In this document: positions 21,068-21,227 of the stretch, piece by piece
How positions within the stretch are numbered: the stretch's first letter is position 1
Layout: each line of letters begins with the position of its first letter
Assembly (NCBI GenBank): GCA_902489075.1
Contig: CABTYO010000034.1
Coordinates: forward strand, 1 to 21,227
Direction of reading: 5' to 3'
DNA: 21,227 nucleotides
Origin: an uncultured Faecalicatena sp.
GTDB lineage: Bacteria > Bacillota > Clostridia > Lachnospirales > Lachnospiraceae
Position numbers and translations under genes: made by a program
The notes under the pieces: generated by a model
Told to the model about the DNA's origin: nothing
Database searches by the model: none
What the model saw: the letters and a program-made list of their open reading frames with translations, nothing else

Positions 21068-21227
21068 TTACAATTTTCCTGTTTTTACAATTTCCTTTAA
21101 AACATGATTCATCATCATCTTTATAAAATCATTTTCCTTTGTCGCTTCTTTTAGATCTTTGAAATATACCCCTTTTCCAGTTTTAAAGTATACTCGTATA
21201 TAGTCACTATTATAAAACTCTACATCA
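21068..21227 (-). CDS. C-terminal end of an unidentified protein (partial at right edge)
   Basis: A minus-strand frame enters from the right edge and stops with TAA at 21070-21068, giving 52 residues. It has YIRVYFKTGKGVYFKDLKEA followed by a charged helix with a run of three Met, ending VLKEIVKTGKL. The composition is AT-rich and Lys-rich, like the small gene downstream. No domain is recognised. A toxin or other accessory protein fits the context, but the start and most of the protein are outside the window. Confidence 0.55.
   Translation of the reverse strand, partial: DVEFYNSDYIRVYFKTGKGVYFKDLKEATKENDFIKMMMNHVLKEIVKTGKL

Overview
The window looks like chromosomal DNA of a spore-forming Clostridia member, most probably a Lachnospiraceae-type gut Firmicute. 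This rests on the sporulation pair yqfC-yqfD joined to phoH and ybeY, strong AGGAGG ribosome binding sites, vegetative TTGACA/TATAAT promoters, and accessory ABC transporter and two-component cassettes typical of that family. No 16S or other taxonomic marker is present, so the assignment is inferred.

Layout. Positions 1-480 hold debris, including a C-terminal fragment of an aldose 1-epimerase-like gene. Positions 487-3423 are a regulatory cluster: a GNAT acetyltransferase (minus strand), a MerR regulator whose predicted operator lies in a 19-bp-spacer promoter of the GNAT gene, a DUF5655 protein, and an AraC regulator. Both regulators appear to end in a GyrI-like ligand-binding domain. Positions 3496-7141 (minus) form a five-gene cassette: a lipoprotein, two ABC-2 permeases, a BcrA/LanF-type ATPase and a second exported protein resembling the lipoprotein. 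A 500-bp structured intergenic region follows. Then come a membrane-anchored endonuclease/exonuclease/phosphatase-fold protein (7648-8706) and, convergent with it, a marR-FUSC efflux operon (10394-8852, minus).

Positions 10680-15447 form a regulon: an OmpR-type response regulator, a histidine kinase, an ABC ATPase and two permeases. The promoters before the regulator and before the ATPase share the same architecture, TAGA-type hexamers 11 bp apart ending 9 bp before the -10. This points to the response regulator binding both promoters. Positions 15509-20367 are a core block: yqfC, yqfD (sporulation), phoH, ybeY (RNA metabolism and ribosome maturation) and a MurJ/SpoVB-type flippase, closed by a strong bidirectional terminator.

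The right end (20480-21227) is AT-rich accessory DNA. It has two related 41-base palindromic elements, a 66-residue protein that could be an immunity protein, and the C-terminus of an unidentified gene running in from the right edge on the minus strand.

No tRNA, rRNA, CRISPR array, intact transposase or replication origin was recognised. Functions come from reading motifs by eye; no database search was run.
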